Source of the DNA: Pontederia crassipes
Lineage: Eukaryota; Streptophyta; Magnoliopsida; Commelinales; Pontederiaceae
Direction of reading: 5' to 3'
NCBI GenBank assembly: GCA_030549335.1
Contig: CM060188.1
Span: forward strand, 5,456,001-5,520,000
Length of the DNA: 64,000 nucleotides
The first letter of the stretch is position 1. Each line of letters starts with the position of its first letter. Positions 47,701 to 60,233 of this stretch are shown here, piece by piece. The notes under the pieces are model-generated. The model had not been told where the DNA came from, searched no databases, and was given only the letters and a program-made list of their open reading frames with translations. Both the position numbers and the translations under genes were made by a program.

Positions 47701-48781
47701 AACTAGATGTCTTATTCTCTTCACTTGACTTGCTCAAGCTCGTCAGCGAGCCCACACCTCAGTTGGATGGCCCCTCGGATCAGCTTTATTGGCCGTTGGA
47801 GGCCTCTGGAAAATACAACACTCGCTCGGCTTATCGGTCGCTATCCTCTCCTGGACAGATGCCAAGCAATCATCTATGAAAGCTAATATGGGCTTGGGAA
47901 GGACCTCAGAATGTGTGTGCTTTTTTTATGGCTAGTGGCTCACGGGAGAATATTGACAAATGAGCAGAGACTTCGTAGACGGCTCACATCCTCCGGGATG
48001 TGCACTCGTTGCACAGCCACACTTGAAACAATGCTCCATATTTTGAGGGATTGTCCTTGGACGGCTAGGAACTGGAAGAAACTTGTGCCAAGACCCTTGC
48101 TCTCTTCTTTCTTTAGCTGTAGTCTATTTGACTGGCTGTCATTTAATTTGCAGGCCACCTTCGAGGGCAAGGAAGGACATAAGTGGTCGTTGATGTTTGG
48201 CATGGCCTGCTGGCATTTCTGGACATGGAGGAATAAACTCATTTTCGACCAAGGTGTTGTGCTCCCATACAATGCTACTGGAGTGATCAGTCATGCAACA
48301 TCGCAGGTTAATTTAGCTGCAGCATGGTACGCTAATTTACGTCGAGTTGCCGCTATATGCCAAGAAATCAAGTGGGAAAAACCTCCTGAAGGTTGGATCA
48401 AATGCAATGTTGACGGTGCCATCTCAAACAACGGATTCGCTAGTGTCGGGGGTGTACTCCGATATTCAGGAGGGCATTGGATCCTTGGATTTACCCACCA
48501 CATAGGTTCCAGCAGCATCATCGAAGCGGAACTAATTGGAGCCAAAGCGGGCCTTGAGCAAGCTTGGCATCTTGGCTTCACGCAAAATTCTCCTTGAATC
48601 TGATCCTCAAGATACAGTGCGAATGCTCAATGAACAATTAACAATTGCTCCACACATCACTGAACTCGTGGAATCGATTCGTCAACTCTTAAGAAGATGC
48701 TGGGATATAAAAGTTCTTCACACATTTCGCGAGGCCAATCGAGCAGCTGGCTCGCGAAGCGCTCGCTCTGCCATAGAGTAG
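44767..48781 (+). pseudogene. LINE ORF2 (endonuclease-RT-RNase H), broken
   Basis: An AP-type endonuclease opens ORF2 (FSWNCRGAGNPRFLKTMKEF; IGDFNQII near 45175). The reverse transcriptase includes PGPGPDGFQAIFYQ near 46125, KIDLEKAFDHLRW near 46507, GIRQGCPLSPYIF near 46680 and LMFADDIFLF near 46825. A zinc-knuckle-like region (MCTRCTATLETMLHILRDCP near 47998) and an RNase H domain (NVDGAISNNGFASVGGVLRY near 48409) follow. Breaks: TAG at 45682-45684, a poorly open stretch 45685-46101, TGA at 46735-46737, and frame changes near 47040, 47665, 47890 and 48590. Confidence 0.9.
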
Positions 48782-48966
48782 GCTTACATTTGCTAGCCTC
48801 ACCTCCGGTTGCCATGGGGTTCATCCTCTTCGGCGACATCGTTGGGATATCCTCACCCCGTCCTCCACCATAGATGCTTTGGGTCTTCTTTAATTTACTT
48901 TTGAGTTAGTTTGTATCCCGGGCTCCGGCCTTTCTTCAACCATCGAAAAAATAAATTATAGGAGTC

Positions 48967-50842
48967 AACAAAGTTGACACACTTTTTAAATCATATAATT
49001 GCTCCAATTAATGCATATCACTTTTTCCTTGTTAATTGATTTTTTTTATTAATGAGAATCTTAATTTATTCTCTCTTTATAAGTTCATCTATTAAATATT
49101 CTTAATGCTCTTTAAAATTTGACGAGCAATCCAAAATTAATTATTTGATATCTTATCTTCATTTCATAAAATATTACAGCCTTCTTAATCTTTTTCATTA
49201 AAACATTTATGACCAAATATTTGATAAATGTCATAATATTTTTCTCTTTAAAAGTATGGTAACTTGTTTTCATTTACGCTCCAAGCACATCCAAGTCATG
49301 TCATTCCAACTTGTATTTATTTCTTATTTAGGGTTAATAATTATAGATATTACATATTTTTGTGAATATTTATATCATATTTTTTTAAAATGTTATCAAG
49401 AAAATATGAATCTAGTTATTCAAAATTTTAAAAAGAATTAATTCTTTGTTGAATTTCAAAAGGGAACTTTCGAGAAATTGTTTGTTATAAAATGTTTCAA
49501 GAATATCTAAAAATCTCAAGAAAATTCTTTCTTAAAATTTCTTATTTAAGTCTCAAGAAAGATTAAATGACTTAGCTACCTTATCAATAGGAAAAAAATA
49601 GTAGGAGAAGTGAGTTATAAAAATTTTGCTAATAATTTTACATTTTAAAAATAAATTTAAATAATTTTTTTATTATATAAAAATTTTCATCGTATAATTT
49701 TATTTTAGATCTCTCGATGCCTTGAGCCGCCCCTGGATGGAGTCATTATTATTACTATGGGGCTTGAAGTTTTCCTCGTGCTTCCAACGGATGCATCCCC
49801 AATTAAATACTAGGGATAACCAATAGTCTACTGGCTTATTATATGCTTCCAACTAGGGCTGTAAACACACAAAAGCTGCAAATGAACGGTTTTCTCCTTG
49901 TGCTATCTCTTAATATATTGACTAGTTCAGAATTCGCGAACTAGTGCAGTAGCAGCGGATGGCTGTGATTGGTCTGACAATAAGAAATCAAGGATGCATG
50001 GGCCTCCTTCCTCGTGAAGGATTTTGAAACACGCATGAAGAGTAAACAAAGTTTCCAGTGTACACAGAATCATTTTATCAAATAACAAGAATTCACAAAT
50101 TGATACGTTTCACATGCTTGCACTGACTAGCGAGCAGGCTGGTCATAAAAAAATTCTTCTACAATTTAGATCGAAATTTTAAGCTCTTCTGCTTCTCTCA
50201 GACCAGAACTGGTGTTCAGAGAGCACAAAGAGAAAGACAGCATGACTGATGACTAAGCAAATATACCGACAAAGAACTTGTTGGGAATAGATCGTGGAAG
50301 ATCGATAAACAATCAAAACAATGAAAGAAAAAAAATATGAACACAAAAATTTAATGTGGTAAAATTCTCTTGATCAATGTAAGCAAAAGAGAAATATCCA
50401 CGGACAAAGAATATCACTGTCAGAAAAAAAAAATCACTATGAGCAAAAGAGAATACGTCATATAAAACTCTAACCTTCATATATAAAGGTCCATACCACG
50501 AAGGGCGAAGTCCTCCGCACCCTCCACGAGAATTAATGGTGGGCTACGGACTTGAGCTTCCGTCACACGTTCTCATTTTTCTTTTTTTCTCTTTCTTTCT
50601 TTCATAATTTTGAGTACAAAGTACATAATTCAAAGCACATGTAACTCAATATTCAACTCGAGCCAAAAAATAATTTGGGAATGCAACAATGAAGAAGACA
50701 ATAGACACGAGCAATAGCTATTGCCAAATTGACATACAAAAGAATATGGTCCAACTATCACACACATCACGTGGGAGGAAAGGAAAATCTATCAGCAACG
50801 TCTAAATTAATACATGGTACACACGGTAATCAGGCTTTCAAC
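48967..50842. other. spacer and DRP1-like 3' region
   Basis: AT-rich to about 49.7 kb, then mixed composition. It should hold the 3' UTR of the DRP1-like gene near 50.5-50.8 kb. No other gene is seen. Confidence 0.5.
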
Positions 50843-53800
50843 TCACCTTGTCCATGATACCGATTCAATTTCATTTCTCGCATTCTTGTAGAGTTCAAGC
50901 CTTTTGGCGCATTGTTGCCGGCGCTCCATCAATGCAGGATCTTCGTCAAGTAGTTGTGCTAGCTGCGGGGCCTGCAAGTAATGGAAAAGGACAAAACCAT
51001 TAGAATTGGCTACGAGAACAAACTTAAGTGAACTCAAGGTAACTAGAGGACCTCTCTCTTCCCAACTTGTGTATAGAAGTAATTCAACAATGAGCGCTTA
51101 GCCTCCCGAACTTGACAATGGACCACTGCTTTTGGAATTGTATTTCTGAGAGTATCAGACACCATCGATATGTAAGAAGAAACATTTAACGCAATCCTTC
51201 TGAAATGTCCCTCTCCATATCTATCAATAGCCGGAGTTGCAGGATTTCCACCCTTGGGGCCTGCAGGATTTCCAGCCTTCTCAACTTCCTGTGGAAGCTT
51301 CCTGAAGAAATCTACTGTTACGTATGATGACTCCATATCAACCAGCCGCAGTGCTGTCTTACGGCTATCCTCACGAAATGTCTCTAAGGCTTGGTAAGAC
51401 GCAGATGCAAGTTCGGCTTGAAGAGTGGGAAATCTTTTCAACTCCTATAATATAACATTAATATTTGATTGTCATTTTTATTATCAAAAGTCTACTTCAA
51501 GAAAAGATGAGAGTTCACAAACCTGAGTCTCCCCTATGGACTTTCTAACCAACTCCTTCAGAACAAAATGCACCTACATTCAAAGCAATGGTTACTACTT
51601 GAAAGCAATGAAAAGTTTTATAATGAGGAAAAGAAAGCAGAATGAAATCTTACAGCATCAACTGATGCTTCAGCTGGGCCTTTAAAGTAACTAAGGGCAC
51701 TTTCAATTAGGCGACGGTAACCTTGCTCGGGGGCTATCAAGTGTGGTTGATAACCATCTGCTTCTGATACCACTTTCTTCACATTCTGAATTGAGAAATG
51801 GCGGTCAAAAGGAAGTTTCTTCAAAGCAGCAGGCAGTTGATTATCAAAAACCCCATAAATTCGATCACCACCAGGTCTCCTGTTTAAAAAGAAAACATAT
51901 TATTAAGATGCTGATGAGCAGAAGAACGAGTGCACACACAAAAAAAATAGAACATTGTGAAAGTAAAATATGCATATAATAGAAGGTTCTGTTATTATCT
52001 GATTAAAGTCTTACGGAATCTAGATATTTTCTCAGTCGCATTAGCAGTAGTTAATTTATTTAATGTTGACTTTCCTAGACTTACATATGGCTTTCATTGA
52101 CTTAGAGAAGGCGTATGATCGGGTACCAAGGGATGTACTTTGGAAAGCCTTGCAAAAGAAGAGGGTGAATGTTGCCTACATTAAGGTAATACAAGATATG
52201 TACGATGGGGCATTGACTAGGGTTAGGACACCCGGAGGTGAGACAACTGAATTTCCTATAGGAATTGGCCTACATCAAGGATCAGCTTTAAGCCCGTATC
52301 TATTTAACTTAGTTATCGATGCTATAACCGAGAGTATCACAGAGGAGGTACCTAAGTGCATGCTATTTGCGGATGATATAGTACTTTTAGCGGATTCAAG
52401 AGAAGAGATTAATACAAAATTGGAAATATGGAGAAATACGTTGGAGTCAAAGGGTTTTCGTTTAAGTAGGAATAAAACAGAATATATGCATAGCAATTTC
52501 ACAAATAAACAACTTAGAGACGATTTGAAAGTTAGGTTAGGGGAGGATATAATTCCTCAAGTGACAAAGTTTAAATATTTAGGATCAATTGTAAGACAAG
52601 ATGGTGAGATTGATGACGATGTTAATCATAGAATTCAAGCTGGTTGGTGTAAGTGGAGGAAAGCCACTGGAGTTCTTTGTGATAGAAAAGTACCCAACAA
52701 AGTTAAAGAAAAATTCTATCGTACTGCTATAAGGCCAGCAGTGTTATATGGTAGTGAATGTTGGGCTATGAAGGGACAACATGAACGTAAAGTGGGGGTA
52801 GCCGAAATGAGGATGTTGAGATGGATGTGTGGTCATACAAGATTAGATAAGATTAGGAATGACCATATACGTGAACGAGTCGGAGTGGCTCCTATTAGTG
52901 AGAAAATGGTAGAGAATCGCTTGAGATGGTTTGGTCATGTTCAGAGAAGACCATTAGATGCGCCAGTAAGAAGAGTAGATCAAATAATCTGGAGTCCGAT
53001 TAAAAGAGGGAGAGGGAGGCCAAGACGGACACTTGGCGAACTAATAGAGCAAGATCTATTGGTGAATAATATACCGAAAGGTTTGGTTACTAATAGAGCA
53101 GAATGGCGTCGTATGATCCATGTAGCCGACCCCACCTAGTGGGATAAGGCTTTGTTGTTGTTGTTGTTGTTGTTGACTTTCCTAGACCTAATGACCACAA
53201 TATATCAGTTTTAGGATAACAACCTCGGTCTATCAAAAAGAAAAATGGTACGATAGCCAAAAGAGAATGGGTATCTGAGCTTATTTGTTAAAACCCATTG
53301 GGAAAAGTGGAAGAACTCTTGAAATATCATGGTGAGATCAGCACCCCAGTTGAACTGGACATGTTTCACTTAGTAGAATAAGACCTAGAGTATCTTATTT
53401 AATATTTTAATTTCCCAAAACCGCCCTAAAAAGGAACAACTTTGTTAAACAAGATCTTCTTAGGATTACATGGCAAAACAGTTTAAGTATATTGTTACTT
53501 CTCAGCATAAAAAAGTGCATGCTTGTAATCAATTAAAAGATGAAACACAAAGGGGGGAACCTATATTTTTAGCAATAATCTCAGATAAAACTTCTTCAAC
53601 TTTGGATATAGTCACTAACTCATTACAGTCTGGTTAAGGCAAATAAGCCATGTGACATTCTAGAACAATATGTGGCAGAGGCCTATTCCATGCCCAAAGT
53701 GCAAACTATCATACGGACTACAAACCACAAAAGAAATTCAATGACAGAACAAGATCAAGGTGATTACCCCCCATCTAGATGCTCCTTGAATATTTTGTCA

Positions 53801-56800
53801 AATGCCCGACATAGTTCCAATATAGTATACAACTGAGCCTGATCAATCACAAAGATAAAAATAAATCAGAGCAACAAATCAAATCAAGAACTCAATCTAT
53901 TGCTTATATATATGACTCACCCCTGCATCAACAGCAATGGGTCTACCAAGGTGGTCCATCTCTGACTCAAGCTCATCAATGGTTTTGTTTATTAAAGATG
54001 TGATACTCGGAATGCGTCCCTTGATAACAGCCTCCAATTGCTGAAATGGAAATTCATTGGTCATGAAAACGAGGTTTTCATAAAAATCCCAAAGAAACTT
54101 GTGAACATAAGATCATGCTATACCTTGGAAAGAAGTTTTGCAAGATATTCAGAACCCATTTTACTTGCTAGGTGTGAGTAGTCAGGACTACTTGCAAAAT
54201 ATTCCCTTTCCCTACGCCTAGCTATAATCATGTCAACATTCTTATTAATATCTGCTTGGGAACGATTAACAATTCCAACCCAAGGATGCTGAAGCCTGTA
54301 AGATCGCCCTTCAAGGACCTAAAATATAATTGTATTTAGTTTCTGAAGGAACATATAAAAAGTTATTAGATATGCACCCTCGCAATATGAGGATGCATCT
54401 ACATGACAATCAAAGTGGACGTACATCTAGTGCATTTGTTCCTCTATCCATGAGGTCAAGCTTGGTTAAGACTCCAAATGTTCTTTCACCTACGAAATGC
54501 AAATAAATTTTATCATGCAGCAAAATAAACTATTTAACAAAGAAATATCTTACAATTTCACAGCATAAGATACCATAAAATTTGAATTCGATAACTATGA
54601 GTAGCATCAGTACCATGACTACAGTTTCTTGTGCTTGAACTAACCTGTTGGATCTACTTCTCTAGCAAGTTTAATAGCATCAGATGTTGCAATATCTTGA
54701 TTGGCAGGGGAAATGGCCAATATGATGCTGTTTGGCTGCAGAAGTAACAAAAGAAAATAAGACAACTAAATGCATTACCATTTTCACCATTGTGGTTTGA
54801 TTAATAAGAACTGATAAATTTCTTACACTAAAATTTTAATCATCTTTGCAAAAGATGGTTCATAATTTAGGTCCCCTTTTGATCTTTTTAACATGCCTGT
54901 CACGTGCAAGCCAAGTCTAATTCTTTATGGTCAAGAGGACAAAGAATATTTAGCTGAATAACACCATCAAATTTCTTGTTCTTTTAGAAGCATCAAGCAA
55001 CTACTAAAAAGTCATGTATCGTGCTAATTGTTGTCTTTCGAGTAGAGAATGGGGGAAGGGGTGGCTTTTGTAATTTTGTGACCCACCTCTACATATATAC
55101 TTTTGCTTACACTTGTACATTTTCACATTACATGTATATGTATATATAGTAAGTGTACATATATAATACGTATATGCATACATGGATGACTAGCTCCTAG
55201 TAGTCATCCTTCGCCCCAAAAAAATGTTTTTTTCAGGAAGGATCCTCAAACTAAGGGGAATACATATTTTTGTCTTGTTATCTGCATAGGATGCACTCTT
55301 TAAGTAGAGTTACATACCTTTTCAACATAAGAGCGAACCATACTTTCAATATCTTGTACAATGCTCTCGGGTTGGCCCTCTGAAAATGACAGCATTTTCA
55401 TACCAAAACACAAAAGTATGAATCAAGCCAATTCGTAGACAATACAAGGCGAAAAGTATACATACCTATAGCAACCTTGGTTAAACCAGGCAAATCGATC
55501 AATGTCAAATTAACAACTGCAATCAACCAAAAAAATGAGAGTGAAAACTTGAATTGAACATGACAAATGCAAAAACAACAATAAAAAACATAACTCATGC
55601 CATGATTATAACCAATAAGAACAGCAAGATTAACAACTTGGTAACTGATAATAATAAACCCGTAATATATTCATCCTTCATACTGAAACCAACCAATTTC
55701 CTATGGCGCCGGACAAGCTTCATACTGAAGCCAATGAGCGTGGCTTTTCCATTTTCCATCTCAGGTGATAAGTTTTATGAAGGGCATTAAAATCATCAAG
55801 ACTTTTTTCTGCAGCGTCTGCAGCCATAAATTAATGCCCACTCATTTTAGATTGTGATTTGTGAATTCCGAAAGAAACTTATCATGACCGCTTAATGATG
55901 AGTACTCTTAAATTATAATATCATAGATTATTTTCATTCAGTAACAAGGTGCAAAACCATAAAAAAACAAGTACACAAAGTTCCTAATTTGTAAATGTTA
56001 CTGCTACTTTAAAATCATAAGGCCTAGCAATATTTACTTAACAAATAAAACTATAGATTGAAAGCAGAGGCAGCTAAGTCAAAATTTACCATGTGGCGAA
56101 TAAATGCTCAGGTGGATAGGAACAGGAGAGATTTGCTTCGTTTTTCCTGTTACTCTGTCGGTTTCATCTTGGATTTCCTTGCGCACAAGAGCTAAAAACC
56201 AACAAATATTAGGGTCAAATAAGGGTTTATGCACCACAATACGACATTTCCTTTGTAAAAAGTTATTTTAGTTGCATGCTGGTCTACACGTGAGTTTACC
56301 AGTAAAAATGTAACGTGCAAAGCTAATACTATAATTTTGATTTACACAATTTTTGGACCCTTGACGCACCAATCGTGTTTCTGCATTCAGTCAAAAGAAA
56401 AACTGTAGCATTCAGCAAAATTTCATAGAGAAATCCATAAACTTCTCTGCTTATAGTATGAAAATTGCTTCAAATTTCACAATTTTCTATGTAGTTATCA
56501 CGGTATGTTTCAACACTTCCACATATAGCTTTACAGAATTTATGCAGCTTGTTTTCACTTTTCACTTCATAATAAATTGATATTGGCACACAAAAAAGTG
56601 ATTAACCCACAGAAATCAGAGAATCTTCTCTTCGGCAAGTGAAGGAACTCCGCGTACTCAGCCTGCCCTTCCTCCGTCTTATGCAGTTGCAATACCAGCG
56701 GTCGCCTGGTCACGATTCCTTTAAGGAGGACAACCAAGCAAGCAAAGAAGAATTTTAGCATTCTAATCACGAAGGTCACAAAGACTATTTGAGCAGTGAT

Positions 56801-57145
56801 TGCTCAGTCGAGACAGGAAAGCCAAACCAGATCCGCGCGGGAGGAAATCGCGCCCGACGATGCTCTCCAAAACCGACGACTTCCCGGAGCTCTGGCCACA
56901 AAAACCACGCCAACACGTAGAGTTATACAAGAAGAAACTTACAAACCCCACCAACACGGAAGACATCGGGAGATACACATAAGACAACATCGAAACCAAA
57001 CCTGTCCTCCGACGACGGCGACGGAGGGGAGCGCCTCCCAGAGCGTCGGCAGGGCGTCGCCGTCGCCTCCGCCGTAGTCGCCGAGGACCGTGCAAGCCCT
57101 CTGGATCCGGTTGACAAGGCCGATCAAGCTCTCCATCGTCGCCAT
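50843..57145 (-). CDS. DRP1: DRP1-type dynamin-related GTPase (phragmoplastin)
   Basis: Fifteen exons (57145-57002, 56891-56828, 56718-56611, 56191-56090, 55516-55466, 55379-55318, 54735-54645, 54489-54425, 54318-54124, 54040-53921, 53838-53768, 51879-51654, 51573-51523, 51444-51052, 50971-50843) join to 623 aa, against about 610-624 aa in plant DRP1 proteins. The start [20 protein letters not shown] is the family N-terminus. GTPase motifs: GGQSSGKSS at 46-54, DLPG at 147-150, TKLD at 216-219. The middle domain ([29 protein letters not shown]) and GED follow; the end is ESVSWTR. There is no PH or proline-rich domain, as expected for DRP1. These GTPases act in cell-plate formation and clathrin-mediated endocytosis. 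It most resembles subgroup 1C/1E by memory. A 13-residue [13 protein letters not shown] linker precedes the GED. A young RTE copy lies in the intron after exon 11. No coding break is seen. Confidence 0.95.
52081..53139 (+). pseudogene. RTE reverse transcriptase C-terminal part, uninterrupted
   Basis: About 350 codons without a stop: [34 protein letters not shown], the catalytic [39 protein letters not shown] and [14 protein letters not shown]. The endonuclease and the N-terminal RT motifs are absent, so despite the open frame no active enzyme is expected. The first ATG of this open frame (52063) lies in the host flank; within the element the first is at 52087. Confidence 0.9.
52081..53171 (+). 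mobile_element. young 5'-truncated RTE retrotransposon (copy 3)
   Basis: Inserted antisense in the DRP1-like intron. An exact 16-bp duplication, gttgactttcctagac, flanks it at 52065-52080 and 53172-53187. It begins in the middle of the RT domain and ends in a pure (TTG)n tail. The coding part matches the 4.3-6.4 kb copy closely but is open where that copy is broken. Confidence 0.94.
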
Positions 57146-58509
57146 GTGCCGAGCTATAACCCTAGAATTCGAATTCGAATGATCGGGGGGAGGGGGAGAG
57201 AGAGAGATGACAAAAGAACCGCGTAAGAACGAGAGAAGAAGGGGAGAGAGATCGGTCGCTTGCTTCGTCTTGCTTCCTACTTGCTTCCTTTAATATCTTC
57301 CTGTTTTGACCCTACGAGTAACGCCTTCCAGACGGTGTCGACAGGGGTATTTTGGGGATCTTTGGAGGTCATAATTAACTTGTGACGCCGCCGTCGTCTT
57401 TGCCAGTTCAAATCGGTGGACTTTTGGTGAGAAATTTCAAATTTCTCGCATGTGCGAAGACACGCTGTGCGATTTTATCGTCGCCGTTAAGTTTTTAACT
57501 ACTAATTCTTTTTTTTTCTAAAAAAAAGATGATGGACCATTAATATTAATGGGCCTCCGAAGTGGGCCGAATTGTGTAACGTTTTGGAATTTCGAACTTT
57601 TAAGAGACGAAGATACAATTTTTTAAAAAAAATTACATACATTCAAAACTAATTAAAGATTTTAACCGGTTAATCAATCTAAAAAACAAACATCACAAAA
57701 TTTAAATTCTGGTAAATATTTAATTCTACGCAGATGTTTAAGAATTCTGCAAATGATTCCCTTACCGTTTTTATTTTATCCGGAAAGAAAGGGATGTGTT
57801 GGGAACTTGGGATAAAGTAGGCATTTATTCAATTTTCCTCGATTAAGAAAAAAACAATTTAAAAGCATTAGCATATATAAAAAAACAAATTAACGTCTAA
57901 AACGAAATAATAAGAATTAGGAGTGAGACCAAAAGGATTATCCCTCAACTTTCCATGGCATTAATTAATTAATTGTGCGCTTGAAATTGAGAATCCATTG
58001 TCAAAAATCAAATATGAACTATCGTGATAACTACATAGTGCATACTTTAGGTCAGTATTCCTTCATGAAAACTCAGTGTTTATCTTGTTGGTAGTATAAT
58101 AGCTTTTGTATTTATAATTATATTATGGATTATATTCGTGATATTTACGTTCATGTTACATACCCATATTTTATGTGCACGTCCATATTCATATTTATGT
58201 TTTATGTTTAATTGATAAAGGTTTACAAGAACGTGCAAAAATGATAATCATATGTTCTTTGGATGAAAGAAGAACATAAATGAGTTTTTAACCGTGCCCT
58301 TGAAGCATTTCAAAATAATATCTAAAATATCTTAACGATTAGAATCAGAACAGAGAAAAGTCCATAAATTATTTCAATTTTTTTATAATAAACTAGCATT
58401 GGGTAGTTAAAGGACCATTTGGTACGAGATAATTTAAATAAATTATTAATTATTTTATTTTAAATTCTTAAGGCTCACCAAATTATCGTGTTTGGCTGTA
58501 TTTAATTAC
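57146..58509. promoter_or_regulatory. DRP1-like leader/promoter and spacer
   Basis: The first 150-250 bases carry GA-rich leader-like sequence (57183-57260) and should hold the 5' UTR and promoter. The remainder to 58.5 kb is AT-rich with no exon-like segment. Confidence 0.45.
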
Positions 58510-60233
58510 CACTACTAGAAAAATGCGAATTACCGACGGTCCGGACCGTCGGTAATCAGCCCGAAAACCGTCGGTAACGTAATTACCGACGGTTTTTCAG
58601 TCGGAATCGATCCGTCGGAAAAACGCTCGTCGCAAATGTATTTGCGACGGCGCAAAAAAATCCGTCGCAAATATCGACGGTTCTGGCCGTCGGAAAAGTC
58701 CTCGGCGGTTCGACCAGTCGAAATTTTCCGACGGTTGCAACCGCCGAAAAAGTGCCCGGCGGTTCGAACCGTCGATATTTCCGACGGTTGCAACCGCCGG
58801 AAAAGGTCGGCGGTTCGAACAGTCGATATTTCCGACGGTCGCAACCGCCGGAAAAGGTCGGCGGTTCGAACCGCTTTTCCGGTGGTTCGAGCCGTCGCAA
58901 CTTTTCGACGGTCGCAACCGTCGAAACTTTGGACGGACGTCGCAACCGTCGATCTTTAGACGGTCGCAACCGTCGCAAATAATTTTTTAAATATAAAAAA
59001 ATTAGCGGCCGGATCCGACCGCCTGGCGGCCGATCCGGCCACTGGAGGCCGGATCCGACCGCCTGGCGTTCGGATCCGGCCGCCTGGTGGCCGAACCGGC
59101 CGCCTGGCGGCCGATCCGGCCACTGGAGGCCGGATCCGTCCGCCTGGAGGCCGGATCCGTCCGCCTGGCAGCCGATCCAAACGGCCACGGCCCTATCCGG
59201 CCTCCGGCCGGCCGACAGCAGAGAGAGACGCCGGCGCGGAGCGGGAGAGAGAGATACGTCGGCGCGGGAGAGGGTCGCCGGCGTCCGGCGCGGGAGGGTC
59301 GCCGGCGTTCGGCGTGGGATGGTCGCCGGCGTCCGACGGGCGGGAGGGGTGCTCGCGGCCGGGAAAGAGAGAGAGGAGAGGAGGGAGAGAGAGAAGATGG
59401 ATGAGGAATATATATAAAGGGAAAAAGTGGAAAGAAAGCGGGAAAAGGAAAAAAAAAGCGGGATAACAAAATTTTAATTACCGACGGTTGCGGCCGTCGA
59501 AAACGTAAATATTAAATATTTTTATAATTATCGACGGTTGTGACCGTCGAAAATATATTTAATTATATATAATATTTATTTTTTATTTTACCGACGGTTT
59601 TGACCGTCGGTAATTGCGACGGATTTTGCGACGGTTGGATATCCGTTGGAAATATCGACGGTCCTAATTGTCAAAAAATTAAATAATAATATAATTAATT
59701 ATATAATTAAATTTTTTATTTCCGACGGTCTTGACCGTCGAAAAATCTGTCAAAAATATTTAATAATAATATAAAAAATACATAATTTAATTTTTTATTT
59801 CCGACGATCATAACCGTCGGAAAAGTCGTCGGAAATTGCAACGGTTGGATATTCGTCGGAAATATCGACGGTCCTAATCGTCGAAAAATTAAATAATAAT
59901 ATAATTAATTATATAATTAATTTTTTTATTTCCGATGGTCTTGACCGTCGAAAAATTCGTCAAAAACATTTAATAATAATATAAAAAATACATAATTTAA
60001 TTTTTTTATTTCCGACGGTCATAACCGTCAGAAAAGTCGTCGGAAATTGCGACGGATGAATATCCATCGAAAATATCGACGTTCCTAATCATCGAAAAAT
60101 TAAATAATAATATAAATTATTTCTGACGGTCATAACCGTCGAAAATGGAACCGTCGCAAAATCCGTCGCAAATTGCGACGGATTTAGAACCGTCAAAAAT
60201 TATCCGTCGAAAAATCGCGATTTTCTTGTAGTG
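58510..60233. mobile_element. non-autonomous CACTA (En/Spm) element, 1.7 kb
   Basis: The left end is cactactagaaaaatgcga and the right end, inverted, is cactacaagaaaatcgcga. The 3-bp duplication tac lies at 58507-58509 and 60234-60236. These are diagnostic for CACTA elements. Dozens of CCGACGGT/ACCGTCGG and close variants fill both subterminal regions in both orientations, and a GC-rich tandem block is central. There is no transposase. ORFs spanning it are Arg/Pro/Gly repeats produced by the motif array, not proteins. Confidence 0.92.
59005..59185. repeat. GC-rich tandem array inside the CACTA element
   Basis: Repeats of a 'ggccggatccgaccgcctgg' theme, about 20 bp with variants such as ggccgatccggccactgga, forming longer composite units. 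Confidence 0.85.

Larger units (their letters stand above)
43274..48949 (+). mobile_element. full-length L1-type LINE, 5.7 kb
   Basis: A complete non-LTR element with ORF1, ORF2 and a short A-rich 3' end. It is bracketed by an exact 17-bp target-site duplication, aataaattataggagtc, at 43257-43273 and 48950-48966. Both ORFs are interrupted. It lies in intergenic DNA between the hAT-like MITE and the DRP1-like gene. Confidence 0.93.

Noticed and set aside
58530..59469. ORFs of up to 201 aa inside the CACTA element
   Set aside because: Their proteins are iterations of the repeated DNA motif (for example VRTAxxF, RPPGGR) and are open in several frames at once.
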